Source: Mucilaginibacter sp. PAMC 26640 (GTDB taxonomy: Bacteria > Bacteroidota > Bacteroidia > Sphingobacteriales > Sphingobacteriaceae). Taken from it: a stretch of DNA of 64,000 bases. Under the pieces are notes generated by a model. That model saw nothing but the letters and a program-made list of their open reading frames with translations. It did not search any database and had not been told where the DNA came from. This document shows, piece after piece, positions 26,076 to 35,316 of this stretch; position 1 is the first letter of the stretch; the number at the start of each line of letters is the position of its first letter. The translations under genes were made by a program, and so were the position numbers. Where the stretch lies: positions 744,001 through 808,000 of the forward strand of contig CP014773.1 of NCBI GenBank assembly GCA_001596135.1. The letters are read 5' to 3'.

Positions 26076-26313
26076 CTTATTTTGGTGAATATGGCATATC
26101 GCCAATAGCTTTTAAGGGGTAAATTTGCAGCTTATTATAATCGTTTGTCGAATTATAACATCAGTTAACAGTTAGTTTAAAGGGTCATTCGCGCGAGGTG
26201 AGTAAGTCTTTGCATTATTACGAATTAGTAGCAGATAATTATTTACAAATAGCTTCGAGCAGTAAAATCATATTAAGCACTTCGAATAAATGCAAGATAT
26301 CGGCTTTTTAAGA

Positions 26314-26625
26314 TCACATCGCTATTTCCTGCCCGGCACGCGGGTCTTCCGGTAAAATTTCCATTTCCGGGAAATCTATATAATCAGCGTACCATTGAAT
26401 TGCACCCACTACATCCAGTGCATCGTCTGCCGATATATTTATAGTTTCAAATGCATATAGTTTTTCGTGGGCGTATCCATAAAGTTGTATCTCGCTTTCC
26501 TTCGGGTTAAAGCGATCATGATTTAAGCAATAAACGCGTATCTTCAAACGGGTGTCTCTTGAATGAATAACGTCCCGGCACGGATCACCAGGATCTGTTG
26601 CCAATAAATATACGTTGTAATCCAT
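26314..26625 (-). CDS. hypothetical acidic protein
   Basis: 103 residues from ATG 26625, beginning MDYNVYLLATDPGDPCRD. It includes KIRVYCLNHDRFNPKESEIQ and GAIQWYADYIDFPEME. Strongly acidic, soluble, without signal peptide. Family unknown. Good codon structure and isolated position make it likely real. Just outside the island, to the right of tRNA-Val. Confidence 0.6.
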   Translation of the reverse strand: MDYNVYLLATDPGDPCRDVIHSRDTRLKIRVYCLNHDRFNPKESEIQLYGYAHEKLYAFETINISADDALDVVGAIQWYADYIDFPEMEILPEDPRAGQEIAM

Positions 26626-26882
26626 ACCGGCTAATATTGGGGAGTTATAATATAGTAGTTCACAATTTTCATATGGATAACTATTGAGCAGGCATTGTGT
26701 TTTTTTTTAATTTATAAGCCATGGGGAAGTTTCCCCAATTAATGAGCATTACTTTCCACGACTGAAATCTAATAAAACTAAAAAAGCCTCATTACCTATT
26801 AATTAAGCGCATTTTGACAAAGGCACGTAATTTGAATAGGTATTGATACCCTTCTCATAGGGTGTTTTTCATAGGTAGATGT

Positions 26883-26920
26883 AAGGCCGAAATACTGCGA
26901 GAGCATTTCGGCCTTTTTTT
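26883..26920 (+). terminator. plus-strand terminator without an upstream gene
   Basis: An 11-bp perfect stem AAGGCCGAAAT/ATTTCGGCCTT with an 11-nt loop, followed by T7. It lies 140 bp upstream of the ferritin-like pair, and no plus-strand gene precedes it. It could end a small RNA starting near 26800 or be a leader attenuator. The rest of 26626-27060 shows no gene. Confidence 0.6.
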
Positions 26921-27060
26921 ATTTTGTTTTAAATTTTTCACTCTTTTTTTAGCTACTCCGTTTTCAGCTAATAACTTTTTCAACAGATTCAATCCAATTG
27001 CCCTTCTACGTCGTTTATCTCTATAATTAATTATCTACAAGCAAAATATCTTAAGTACTT

Positions 27061-27756
27061 ATGAAAACAGAAACTAACTTAATTACAGGCGGAGCGAATA
27101 TGGCCAGAAGGTCATTCCTGCGTTATGCCGGGGCCAGCGCGGCAGCGGTGGCTGTGCTTGGTGCATCTTCTTGCAGTAAAGACTATATCAAAAATCCGGA
27201 TGGTTCTTACATTGACATCGGTACAGGTGATATTGGTATCCTAAATTATGCTTACGCATTGGAGCAATTAGAAGCGGCATTTTACTTACAAGTAATCGCT
27301 ACACCTTACAGTGGTATCAGCGCGGCAGAAACTGCTTACCTGACCGACATTAAAGATCACGAGGTTTTACACCGCGATTTCTTTAAAGCTGCGATTGGTT
27401 CAGCAGCGATTGGTACATTAACCACAGACTTTTCGTCTATCAATTTTAGCGACCGTACTTCGGTACTTGGTGCAGCGAAATTATTGGAAGACACAGGTGT
27501 TAGAGCGTACGACGGAGCAGGTTACCTGATCAAAAGTGCTGATTACCTAACGATAGCAGGTAAAATTGTATCGGTAGAAGCCAGACATGCCGCATTAATA
27601 TCAAATTTGATCACGCCGGGTAGTTTTGCCTCAACAGATCAGCTTGATGAAAATGGTATAAATAAGTCAAATACTATTGCTGAAATTTTGGCGGCTGCAA
27701 ATGGCTTCCTTAAAACCAAAGTGTACGCAACCAACTTTAATTACCCAATCCAATAA
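27061..27756 (+). CDS. ferritin-like domain lipoprotein, twin-Arg-type signal
   Basis: 231 residues. The N-terminus has ARRSFLRYAG followed by a hydrophobic stretch and GASSCSK: a twin-arginine-like signal with lipobox, implying folded export and lipid anchoring. The Ferritin_2-type four-helix domain spans about 55-200, with Glu/His motifs in ALEQLEAAFYL, DHEVLHRDFF, LLEDTGVRAY and SVEARHAALI, suitable for a di-metal site. It lies 12 bp before a second ferritin-like gene, forming an operon. The substrate and physiological role in this family are not established. Confidence 0.88.
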   Translation: MKTETNLITGGANMARRSFLRYAGASAAAVAVLGASSCSKDYIKNPDGSYIDIGTGDIGILNYAYALEQLEAAFYLQVIATPYSGISAAETAYLTDIKDHEVLHRDFFKAAIGSAAIGTLTTDFSSINFSDRTSVLGAAKLLEDTGVRAYDGAGYLIKSADYLTIAGKIVSVEARHAALISNLITPGSFASTDQLDENGINKSNTIAEILAAANGFLKTKVYATNFNYPIQ

Positions 27757-27768
27757 TACCACATCGCC

Positions 27769-28629
27769 ATGAATTTATTCGAAATAATAGACGAAATAGA
27801 AAAAGTTGATCCGGAAATACACGAAAGATTAAACCCTCGTCGTGCCGCTATCAAAAATATAACCAGCTTTGGTTCAAAAGTGGCTTTAGCCGCAATGCCA
27901 TTTGCCTTAGGTACCATGTTTAAAAAAGCTTACGGCCAAACATCTTCATCGGTTGTTGATGTGTTGAACTTTGCGCTTACACTGGAATATCTGGAGGCTG
28001 GCTTTTATAACCAAGGTACTGCCACAAGCGGCTTAATTCCGGCTGCTAACAGCACTTACATTGCAGAAATTACCGGTGATGAAAACGCCCACGTAACTTT
28101 TCTTCAAACCGTAATTAAATCTTTGGGTGCAACCCCGGTTACTGCTCCAACAGTAGATTTTACAGGTGGTAACAACAAAGGTAACGGCCCTTTCGCGAAT
28201 GTATTCAGCAGCTATGACACCTTTTTAGCAGTAGCCCAGGTATTTGAAGATACCGGTGTACGTGCTTACAAAGGCCAGGCACCTGCATTATTGGGTAACC
28301 AGGTTGTATTAACAGCAGCTTTAGGTATCCATGCAGTTGAAGCGCGCCACGCATCTGCTATCCGTAAATTGCGTAATGACCGTGCCGTTGGTACAACCGC
28401 TACACCTACCATTAAACCATATATTGTTAGTACTGCTTCATTGGGTAATGATACCGGTGTTGCTGCAGCTAATGGTAACTATGCAGGTGAAGAAAATGTT
28501 ACACAGGGTGGTGTTAACTTAGTTAGCGCATTAGGTGTATCTGTAGGAGTTGCTACAGCATCTTTTGACGAACCATTAACTAAAGACCAGGTGTTGGCTC
28601 TTTTAGTAGGCTCGTTCATTGTAAACTAA
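27769..28629 (+). CDS. ferritin-like domain protein, second of the pair
   Basis: 286 residues with the same Ferritin_2 fold. It has an N-terminal 30-residue leader before RRAAIKN and a hydrophobic stretch (VALAAMPFALG), consistent with twin-Arg-type export without lipobox. Glu/His ligands appear in LEYLEAGFYN, DENAHVTFL, FEDTGVRAY and AVEARHASAI. Its C-terminal 60 residues are extra compared with the first gene. The pair is followed by a terminator at 28653. Confidence 0.88.
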   Translation: MNLFEIIDEIEKVDPEIHERLNPRRAAIKNITSFGSKVALAAMPFALGTMFKKAYGQTSSSVVDVLNFALTLEYLEAGFYNQGTATSGLIPAANSTYIAEITGDENAHVTFLQTVIKSLGATPVTAPTVDFTGGNNKGNGPFANVFSSYDTFLAVAQVFEDTGVRAYKGQAPALLGNQVVLTAALGIHAVEARHASAIRKLRNDRAVGTTATPTIKPYIVSTASLGNDTGVAAANGNYAGEENVTQGGVNLVSALGVSVGVATASFDEPLTKDQVLALLVGSFIVN

Positions 28630-28652
28630 TTCCAAAAATCAACAATAAGAAG

Positions 28653-28678
28653 AGGTCCGGATTTCCGGGCCTTTTTTT
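28653..28678 (+). terminator. terminator of the ferritin-like operon
   Basis: AGGTCCGG / CCGGGCCT around ATTT, followed by T7, 24 bp after the stop codon. Confidence 0.8.
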
Positions 28679-28805
28679 GTGCAATAAAGGTTTTTGAATG
28701 ACTTCTTCTTACCGGGATAGCCAATAAGCCACAAACTTGCAGGGAAATCGTCTCAAGAAACCTTCCGGCACACGATGTAATAGCTACAAGTTTTATACTC
28801 ATAAT

Positions 28806-29108
28806 TAGGCGATGAGTAACTCACCCCCTGCCCCCTCTCTACAAGTAGAGAGGGGAAACAAATCCGTAGTTATTATTTCAACCTTCTTTCCGCGGAGCGG
28901 AGAGAGGGTCGGGCAGCGATAGCGAACCCGGGGTGAGTTTACGCTGCGAGCGATAAGTAGGCGAAGAGTAACTCACCCCCTGCCCCCTCTCTACAAGTAG
29001 AGAGGGGAAACAAATCCGTAGTTATTATTTCAACCTTCTTTCCGCGGAGCGGAGAGAGGGTCGGGCAGCGATAGCGAACCCGGGGTGAGTTTACACTGCG
29101 AGCGATAA
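28806..29108. repeat. tandem duplication of a 152-bp palindromic intergenic repeat
   Basis: Two almost identical units, 28806-28957 and 28958-29108. Each begins near AACTCACCCC and ends with the inverted GGGGTGAGTT. The internal arms CCCCTCTCT and AGAGAGGG also pair, so each unit can fold on itself. This is a REP/MITE-like element typical of Sphingobacteriaceae intergenic DNA (recalled, not checked). No protein is encoded. Confidence 0.85.
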
Positions 29109-29190
29109 TTTGGCATCCTTTCTAACGCAAACACGGATGTGGGTTTCCTTCCCGCATCCGTGTTGCTATTAATCTTGTACCGAAATATAA

Positions 29191-31086
29191 TTACGGCCTG
29201 GCAGGTCTGCCAGACTGTTGTTGGCGTTGCTGTTGTTGCTGCTGGCGTTGTTGATCTTGCTGTTGTCGTTGCTGCTCTTGCTGCTGCTGTTGTTGCTGGC
29301 GCTGTTGCTCCTGCTGCTGCTGGCGTTGCTGCTCTTGCTGCTGGCGCTGCTGATCCTGTTGCTGCTGGCGGGCCTGCTGCTGTTGTTGGCGCTGTTGCTC
29401 TTGCTGCTGCTGTTGTTGCTGGCGTTGCTGATCCTGTTGTTGCTGGCGGGCCTGCTGCTGTTGTTGGCGTTGCTGCTCTTGCTGCTGCTGACTGGCCTGT
29501 TGCTGCTGTTGGCGTTGTTGCTCTTGCTGCTGCTGATTTTGCTGTACACGCTGTTGCTGCATTTGCTGGCGCTGCTGTTCGCGGGCTTGTTGTTGCTGCT
29601 GTCTTTGTGCATCAGTTTGCTGCTGATTTTCCTGCATTCGCTGTTGCTGCATCTGCTGGCGTTGTTGTTCCCGGGCTTGTTGCTGCTGTTGTCTTTGCTC
29701 ATTAGACTGCTGCTGATTTTGCTGGCCCCGTTGCTGCTGCATTTGCTGGCGTTGCTGTTCACGCGCCTGTTGCTGCTGTTGTCTTTGCGCATCAGTCTGC
29801 TGCTGGTTTTGCTGGCCCCGTTGCTGCTGCATTTGCTGGCGTTGCTGTTCAAGCGCCTGTTGTTGCTGTTGTCTTTGCTCATCAGTCTGCTGCTGATTTT
29901 GCTGACCACGTTGCTGTTGCATTTGCTGGCGTTGCTGTTCGCGGGCTTGTTGCTGCTGTTGTCTTTGCTCATCAGTCTGCTGCTGATTTTGATTACGATC
30001 ATTCCTGTTGGAACGATCTGAACCATTTTGCTGCGCTGGCTGTGCAGGATTCACATTTTCCGCCGGCCTGCCGTTATTACGTCCGCGGCCTGTTTGCTGA
30101 TTGCCCTGATTTGGTTGCCCGGGTCGATTATTTTGCGCCGGATTGTTTACACCTGCACCATTGTTAACCCTTACATATCTGCTATCGGGATTATTGGAGC
30201 GGGCTTCATTTGACAGATTCCTGATATTATCACGTTGTGTAACCCTACCGTTACGGCGATCTATCCCACCAATGCGCTGGTTTGGGTTTTGTTGCTGATA
30301 TGCGGCTCCGTCTATTACCCTGCTTGGGCGGGCTCCGGCAGATCTGCGAACATCCGGCCGGTAAAAATTAACCGTATTCCGGTTGACCGTATTGCGACTT
30401 GGCCGGTTCACATTATTGATATTATAAACCGTAACCGGGCGGTTGGTATAGCGTTGAATTTCTTCGCGCCTTGGGCCGGTTATGTAAGTGCGGTTATTAA
30501 AATTATACGTGTTACGGATAAAATTACTGCGGCCATAAATGCTCCTTACCCTGGCGTATGGAACGCAATAGTTATAAATACCAGGTGAATTGATGTATGC
30601 ATAGGGGGCAAATGACCAATAGGTATCCGGTAAATAATAGTCGCTGCCGAAAGATACATCAAAGCTGATCCCCGGAGTTAAGGGAGCCCAGCCATAATAA
30701 CCATCGCCCTGGCGCCAGTCTACCCAGGCTGGCGCCCATTCGTTACCGGGCACCCATTCCCAGCCATAATAATCATCAAAGGCCCAGCGGCCATAGTGGA
30801 AAGCCGCCCAGCCCCACTCATAGTCGGATACCCAGGTATTGCCATATGTGGTGTACACCCAGTGGCCGTTCGTTACGTAGGGGCGAAAATTCTGATCTAC
30901 ATCCGGGATCCATACATCTCCATATTTGGCATCGGATACCCAGGTACCATATTGTGATAACTCATCATAAAAATCCTGGGTGGAGATATATTGCCCTTCG
31001 CCCTGGGCAAAGGTGGCTTTAGGGGCGGATGCTACCAGCATAAATGCCAGCAATGCCACGCCGTATATTTTGGTTAAGAGTTTCAT
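29191..31086 (-). CDS. DUF6600 secreted protein with long Gln-rich repeat tail
   Basis: 631 residues. Signal peptide 1-27. The DUF6600-type domain at 30-160 is Trp/Tyr-rich (YGTWVSDAKYGDVWIP, WGWAAFHYGRWAFDDYYGW, WAPAWVDWR). Residues 180-360 are Arg/Asn-rich, and 367-631 are almost only Gln and Arg. That tail begins with five 30-residue units (NQQQTDEQRQQQQQAREQQR and on) and then becomes irregular. Such tails are probably disordered and may bind cell wall or polyanions. Function of DUF6600 proteins is unknown; periplasmic or surface. Confidence 0.85.
   Translation of the reverse strand: MKLLTKIYGVALLAFMLVASAPKATFAQGEGQYISTQDFYDELSQYGTWVSDAKYGDVWIPDVDQNFRPYVTNGHWVYTTYGNTWVSDYEWGWAAFHYGRWAFDDYYGWEWVPGNEWAPAWVDWRQGDGYYGWAPLTPGISFDVSFGSDYYLPDTYWSFAPYAYINSPGIYNYCVPYARVRSIYGRSNFIRNTYNFNNRTYITGPRREEIQRYTNRPVTVYNINNVNRPSRNTVNRNTVNFYRPDVRRSAGARPSRVIDGAAYQQQNPNQRIGGIDRRNGRVTQRDNIRNLSNEARSNNPDSRYVRVNNGAGVNNPAQNNRPGQPNQGNQQTGRGRNNGRPAENVNPAQPAQQNGSDRSNRNDRNQNQQQTDEQRQQQQQAREQQRQQMQQQRGQQNQQQTDEQRQQQQQALEQQRQQMQQQRGQQNQQQTDAQRQQQQQAREQQRQQMQQQRGQQNQQQSNEQRQQQQQAREQQRQQMQQQRMQENQQQTDAQRQQQQQAREQQRQQMQQQRVQQNQQQQEQQRQQQQQASQQQQEQQRQQQQQARQQQQDQQRQQQQQQQEQQRQQQQQARQQQQDQQRQQQEQQRQQQQEQQRQQQQQQQEQQRQQQDQQRQQQQQQRQQQSGRPARP
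29539..29988 (-). repeat. five 90-bp tandem repeats in the Gln-rich tail
   Basis: Each unit encodes NQQQ(T/S)(D/N)xQR, then a Gln run, A(R/L)EQQRQQ, MQQQR and two or three variable residues. Units differ at few positions. Length variation by recombination or slippage is likely. Confidence 0.85.
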
Positions 31087-31264
31087 AATATTGATACTTA
31101 TCTTAGGTTTATATGTATATGACTTGGAGTACTATAAAACGTTTAAACAATAAATAGTTTTATAGCTTATTTAATAGCGCATTGGCCAAACAAGAATTTT
31201 TGGCCCGGTACTATCACATCTACCCGATCTTTTAATAATTTTGAAAGCATTTTGAATAAAGCAT

Positions 31265-32227
31265 ATGAGCACTATAAACATCCCACGCCTCGATTTAGAT
31301 ACTTATATAAACGGCACGGCCGAAGATAAAAAACAATTTTCTGACAGCATAGGTAAGGCGTTTAACGAAACCGGCTTCGCTACCATCACCAACCATGGTT
31401 TAAGTAAGGATTTGATGGACAAGCTATATCAACAGGTTAAAGCCCTTTTTGCATTACCTGAAGATGTTAAAAGCAAATATGAGCTTCCTGAACTGGCGGG
31501 ACAGCGTGGCTATACCGGTAAAAACAAAGAAACTGCTAAGGGCTTTAAAGTGCCGGATCTGAAAGAGTTTTGGCAAATTGGCCAGGTAGATCCTGAAACC
31601 ACCGCAACCAAGGCAGATTACCCGGACAACATTGCTGTAGCGGAATTGCCCGAATTTAATACTACTACCGAAGAAGTTTACCAAAAGCTGGAAGCAGCCG
31701 GAAAACATCTTTTACGCGCAATTGCCGTGTACCTTGAACTGCCGGAGAATTACTTCGACGATAAAGTAGCGCATGGTAATTCTATCTTACGCACGCTTCA
31801 CTATTTCCCTATAGACAACCCAGATGCTTTACCTGATGACGCGGTGCGGGCAGGTGCGCACGAGGACATTAACCTGATCACCTTATTGATAGGTGCCAGT
31901 GCCGACGGGCTGGAGCTGCTAACCCGAGAAAATAAATGGTTCCCGGTTACTGCATTCGGCGAGGACCTGGTAGTAAACGTAGGCGATATGCTGCAACGCT
32001 TAACCAATAACCAGCTAAAATCTACCACGCATCGTGTAGTGAACCCACCGCGCGAGCAGATGAAGAATTCCCGTTTTTCGGTGCCGTTTTTCCTTCATCC
32101 CAAATCAGACATGGATCTGACCAGCTTGCCATCCACCATTGATGCCGAACACCCTAAACTTTACACGGATATTACTGCCGGCGAATACCTTGATGAAAGG
32201 TTGAGAGAAATTGGTTTGAAGAAGTAA
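31265..32227 (+). CDS. isopenicillin N synthase-like 2OG-Fe(II) oxygenase
   Basis: 320 residues. The DIOX_N part covers about 5-120 (FNETGFATITNHGL); the oxygenase core is at 170-290. Iron ligands are H199 and D201 (AHEDINLITLL) and H256 (THRVVNPP). R270-x-S272 (RFSVPFF) binds the 2-oxoglutarate C5 carboxylate. The enzyme couples 2OG decarboxylation to oxidation of an unknown substrate. ATG 31265 matches family starts. Isolated gene. Confidence 0.9.
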   Translation: MSTINIPRLDLDTYINGTAEDKKQFSDSIGKAFNETGFATITNHGLSKDLMDKLYQQVKALFALPEDVKSKYELPELAGQRGYTGKNKETAKGFKVPDLKEFWQIGQVDPETTATKADYPDNIAVAELPEFNTTTEEVYQKLEAAGKHLLRAIAVYLELPENYFDDKVAHGNSILRTLHYFPIDNPDALPDDAVRAGAHEDINLITLLIGASADGLELLTRENKWFPVTAFGEDLVVNVGDMLQRLTNNQLKSTTHRVVNPPREQMKNSRFSVPFFLHPKSDMDLTSLPSTIDAEHPKLYTDITAGEYLDERLREIGLKK

Positions 32228-32596
32228 TGATAAAGTGATTGCCTGCGGTAAAAAAGATAAGGCCAAATTCGTACTAATCAATAAAAGTGTAAACTTTTTT
32301 CAATCAGACATACTATACGAGGTGATTCACTCCAGGTGATTCACCTTTTTTTATATTTAATTTTTATTGAAACAACTCACTGATAAACAATACTTTGCAA
32401 AAGCAAAACCGAAACCCGGGTGTTTCACCAAAAACTGCAAAGTATTGATTTTTAGTATTTTAGGTGTTTCACCCGATTCACATTTGCGGAGTGAAACACC
32501 CTGTTTAAAATCGGTAGTTTAGACCCTGATAGCAGCGGGAATGGTTTGTAGTGCAGGAAGGAAATGTATCGATAATATCCGAATGTAAACAAGAGA
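32228..32596. other. intergenic region with nested palindromes
   Basis: Contains AGGTGATTCACCT before T7 (32334-32352), a possible terminator for the oxygenase gene. Further right, 12-bp inverted arms lie at 32388-32399 and 32436-32447, and three GGTGTTTCAC sites at 32419, 32463 and (inverted) 32491. No gene. Confidence 0.6.
32388..32500. repeat. cluster of inverted repeats with GGTGTTTCAC sites
   Basis: CAATACTTTGCA (32388-32399) pairs perfectly with 32436-32447 around a loop containing GGTGTTTCACC. A second hairpin joins 32463-32472 to 32491-32500. The repeated decamer suggests a mobile palindromic element or a binding-site array. Confidence 0.6.
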
Positions 32597-33346
32597 TTAG
32601 TCATTGGTGCGCCGATGCACGAGCCAATACCAGCTCATATTAAAAGCGATGACAGCATGATTAAAGATAGTGGGGAACAGGCCATAATGTTTCTTCATAA
32701 TATCAAAACGCTCTAAGAGGCTCTGCTTGTGTTTGGCTTTAGACATGCCCCCAACCAGGTATTTGGCCACATAACCGTGTACCCTAACTACTTTTTTTGC
32801 TTTTTTTGCTGCCCGGATGATCCAATCAATATCTGCGCTCAATTGATACGCCGGATCGTATGGCTCAACCAATGCACGTTTGATGTATATGGCCTGATGA
32901 CTTACGCTCATTCCATAATTAAAGCTGCGCCAGCTGAAGTTGTCGGGTGCTTTATGCCGGCGTTGCCCAAGGCTTTCACGCTTGTCATTCACCATTTCGG
33001 TTTCACCGTAATAAATGTCGGCGTTACTAGCCGTTACAAAAACCTTTTCTACAGTGGTACTTTCATAAAATTCATCGCCCGAATTCATAAAGATGACGTA
33101 ATCGCCGGTGGCTAAAGCCAGGCCCTTATTCATTGCATCGTAAATGCCCCGGTCCTTTTCGCTGATGAATTTGCTTATGCGGCTCTGGTATTTGCTGATG
33201 ATATCCACCGTCCCATCGTTCGAAAGGCCGTCGACAACGATGTATTCAATTTCGGCATACGTTTGCCCCAATACCGATAACATTGTTCGTTCAATATCCC
33301 GTACGTTGTTGTAAACAATGGTAACTACCGAAAGCTTGGGGTTCAT
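32597..33346 (-). CDS. family 2 glycosyltransferase (WcaA-like)
   Basis: 249 residues. GT-A fold: start LSVVTIVYNNVRDIERT, nucleotide-binding YIVVDGLSNDGT, and the acidic metal motif in FMNSGDEF. C-terminal part with HQAIYIKR and SADIDWIIRA, as in colanic-acid type GT2 enzymes. It adds a sugar to a cell-surface glycan on the cytoplasmic side. The start overlaps the end of the upstream GT4 gene by 4 bp (translational coupling). Acceptor and donor unknown. Confidence 0.88.
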   Translation of the reverse strand: MNPKLSVVTIVYNNVRDIERTMLSVLGQTYAEIEYIVVDGLSNDGTVDIISKYQSRISKFISEKDRGIYDAMNKGLALATGDYVIFMNSGDEFYESTTVEKVFVTASNADIYYGETEMVNDKRESLGQRRHKAPDNFSWRSFNYGMSVSHQAIYIKRALVEPYDPAYQLSADIDWIIRAAKKAKKVVRVHGYVAKYLVGGMSKAKHKQSLLERFDIMKKHYGLFPTIFNHAVIAFNMSWYWLVHRRTND

Positions 33347-34623
33347 ATCCGCTCCCTCCCTAACATCGATCGATAAACTTCCAGGTACTGCCCTGCGACC
33401 TTTTCGAAATTGAATTCCCGCAAAACCTTTTCGCGCGCTGCGCTTGCCAGCCTGGCGTGCTCATTTAAAACATAGTTTACCCCCGCCGCCAGGTCGGCGG
33501 CAGATTTAAATGCAGCCAGATATCCGTTTACCTGGTGATCAATCAGATCGGGCAGGCCACCGGTATCAAATGCAATTACCGGTGTACCGCATGCCATGGC
33601 TTCCATCACCGTATTGGGTAAATTATCTTCAACCGATGGCAATAAAAAAACATCTGCCAAACTGTATAGCTCCGCCATTTCAGCCGGCGACGTAATCAAA
33701 TTGAGCTGGTGTACTGGGAACGGCAATGTTGAGGTGTCAAATCTTTTGTTTTTGCCAAAGATCATCACTTCCAGATCCTGCATTCCGGCATAATTTTTCA
33801 GGTACTGCAGCGCATTAATTAAATAACTGAGACCCTTACGGCGATCGGCAATATTGGCCGCCCCAAATAGAATAATTTTTTTCGAAGGGCCGATCCCGCG
33901 TTTCATCCTGGCAGCAGCTTTATCTTTTGGCGAGAAGATCGCGGTATCTACCGGATTGGGAATAGCCTGGATATTTGCCCCTTTTAGCAGTGAGCTTTCT
34001 TTTGCCACGGCACCAAGCCAATTGCTGCAGGTTACAAATTTTAGGTTACGATTATCGGCCAGCATTTTGCTTTTACGCAGCCATCCACTGTGCGATATAT
34101 CATCCGGTTTGGGCTTGCGCAGGAAATAACAATTACCGCACTCGTTTTTAAAATGGCTGCAATCACCTGCGTAATGGCAGCCGCCGGTAAATACCCACAT
34201 ATCGTGCAAGGTCCATACAATGGGTTTATTTAAACCAATAAGTTTCTTGAGATCAGAAATGGATAGAAAACCGGAGTTAGTCCAATGGATGTGCAGAATA
34301 TCTGCCTCTTTGATCACCTGCTCATCGCTGATATCAGTACCTGCACCGGCAGTTGAAAATGCAAACCGAACAGATCTGTCATTTGCCTGAAAGGCGATAA
34401 ATGGCAGTCGCTCGTACAAAAAAGTAAAGCTGGAGTGCGCCTTATCCAGTTTGGTTCTATCAACAGCGTAAACATTTGGGTCATTCCGGTTTTTATTTTG
34501 CACCACCATGGTTGCATCCACCTGCTGTTGCTGCAACGCTTTTAACAAGCGAATGCAAGCTTCGGCGGCACCTCCGCCCGAGTCAGATGTATTGATCAGG
34601 GCTACCTTCATCCGGAAATTCAT
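33343..34623 (-). CDS. family 4 glycosyltransferase
   Basis: 426 residues, GT-B fold. The N-terminal domain opens MKVALINTSDSGGGAAEACI. The C-terminal donor site includes the GT4 EX7E region (EDNLPNTVMEAMACGTPVIA) followed by DTGGLPDLI. ATG 34623 or the internal ATG 34611 could be the start. A Cys-rich insertion (HYAGDCSHFKNECGNCYF) is common in GT4 enzymes of this group. It is coupled to the GT2 gene by a 4-bp overlap and divergent from the acetyltransferase, which points to surface-polysaccharide synthesis. Confidence 0.88.
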   Translation of the reverse strand: MNFRMKVALINTSDSGGGAAEACIRLLKALQQQQVDATMVVQNKNRNDPNVYAVDRTKLDKAHSSFTFLYERLPFIAFQANDRSVRFAFSTAGAGTDISDEQVIKEADILHIHWTNSGFLSISDLKKLIGLNKPIVWTLHDMWVFTGGCHYAGDCSHFKNECGNCYFLRKPKPDDISHSGWLRKSKMLADNRNLKFVTCSNWLGAVAKESSLLKGANIQAIPNPVDTAIFSPKDKAAARMKRGIGPSKKIILFGAANIADRRKGLSYLINALQYLKNYAGMQDLEVMIFGKNKRFDTSTLPFPVHQLNLITSPAEMAELYSLADVFLLPSVEDNLPNTVMEAMACGTPVIAFDTGGLPDLIDHQVNGYLAAFKSAADLAAGVNYVLNEHARLASAAREKVLREFNFEKVAGQYLEVYRSMLGRERI

Positions 34624-34773
34624 TTATCGGGGCAAGTATAATGATATCAAAATTAAAAATTTTACTTTTGAACGCTAAATTCATACAGTGAAGAATTGAT
34701 CTGGCAAATGCATAAAAATAATGCAGAAGCTGAAATTGATGAGCAAGCATAGCTAGATAACTTATTTTTAAAC

Positions 34774-35316
34774 ATGAACCCTTTAGCTTATATATTCCAG
34801 GATTGGAAAGTCAACAGGGGAAATGTAAAGGCACGTATAGTGCTTACCATGTTTAGGCTGGTAAATGCTATTAACCATAATATGGTGGCCAAGATCATCC
34901 TTTTCCCTTACCTGATGTTCTACCGTTTTTTTGTAGAGTGGAGCCTGGGGATCGAGCTCCCGCGAAAATTAAGGGTTGGCAAAAACCTGGTTTTTTATCA
35001 TGGACAGGGGCTGGTAGTAAATTTCGGCACTATCATTGGCGAAAGTTGCGTATTGCGTAACGGAGTGACTATTGGGCACAAGAAACTGGCAGATGGCACC
35101 CTGAGTCGTTGCCCGCAAATTGGCAACTATGTAGATATAGGCGCAAATGTATGTATCATTGGCGATATAACCATAGGTGATCATGTAACCATAGGTGCCG
35201 GGGCCGTGGTTGTAAAAAGCATCCCGGCTAATAGTGTAGCTGTGGGCAACCCGGCAAGAGTGTTAAACAGCAAAACCGCAACCGCGCAAAGCGGAGCAAA
35301 TAATAATGGAGAATAA
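34774..35316 (+). CDS. WcaB-like / serine O-acetyltransferase-type hexapeptide acetyltransferase
   Basis: 180 residues. An N-terminal helical part (IFQDWKVNRGNVKAR) is followed by left-handed beta-helix repeats from about 85 (VVNFGTIIGESCVLRNGVTI, then GNYVDIGANVCIIGDITIGD). The N-terminus and glycan-gene context fit colanic-acid WcaB-type acetyltransferases better than CysE. It likely transfers acetyl from acetyl-CoA to a polysaccharide sugar. Its end overlaps the methyltransferase by 11 bp. Confidence 0.85.
   Translation: MNPLAYIFQDWKVNRGNVKARIVLTMFRLVNAINHNMVAKIILFPYLMFYRFFVEWSLGIELPRKLRVGKNLVFYHGQGLVVNFGTIIGESCVLRNGVTIGHKKLADGTLSRCPQIGNYVDIGANVCIIGDITIGDHVTIGAGAVVVKSIPANSVAVGNPARVLNSKTATAQSGANNNGE

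Noticed and set aside
29139..30021. Long plus-strand Leu/Ala-rich frames opposite the Gln-rich gene
   Set aside because: They are complements of CAG/CAA repeats. The minus frame has a signal peptide and a DUF6600 domain and is the real gene.
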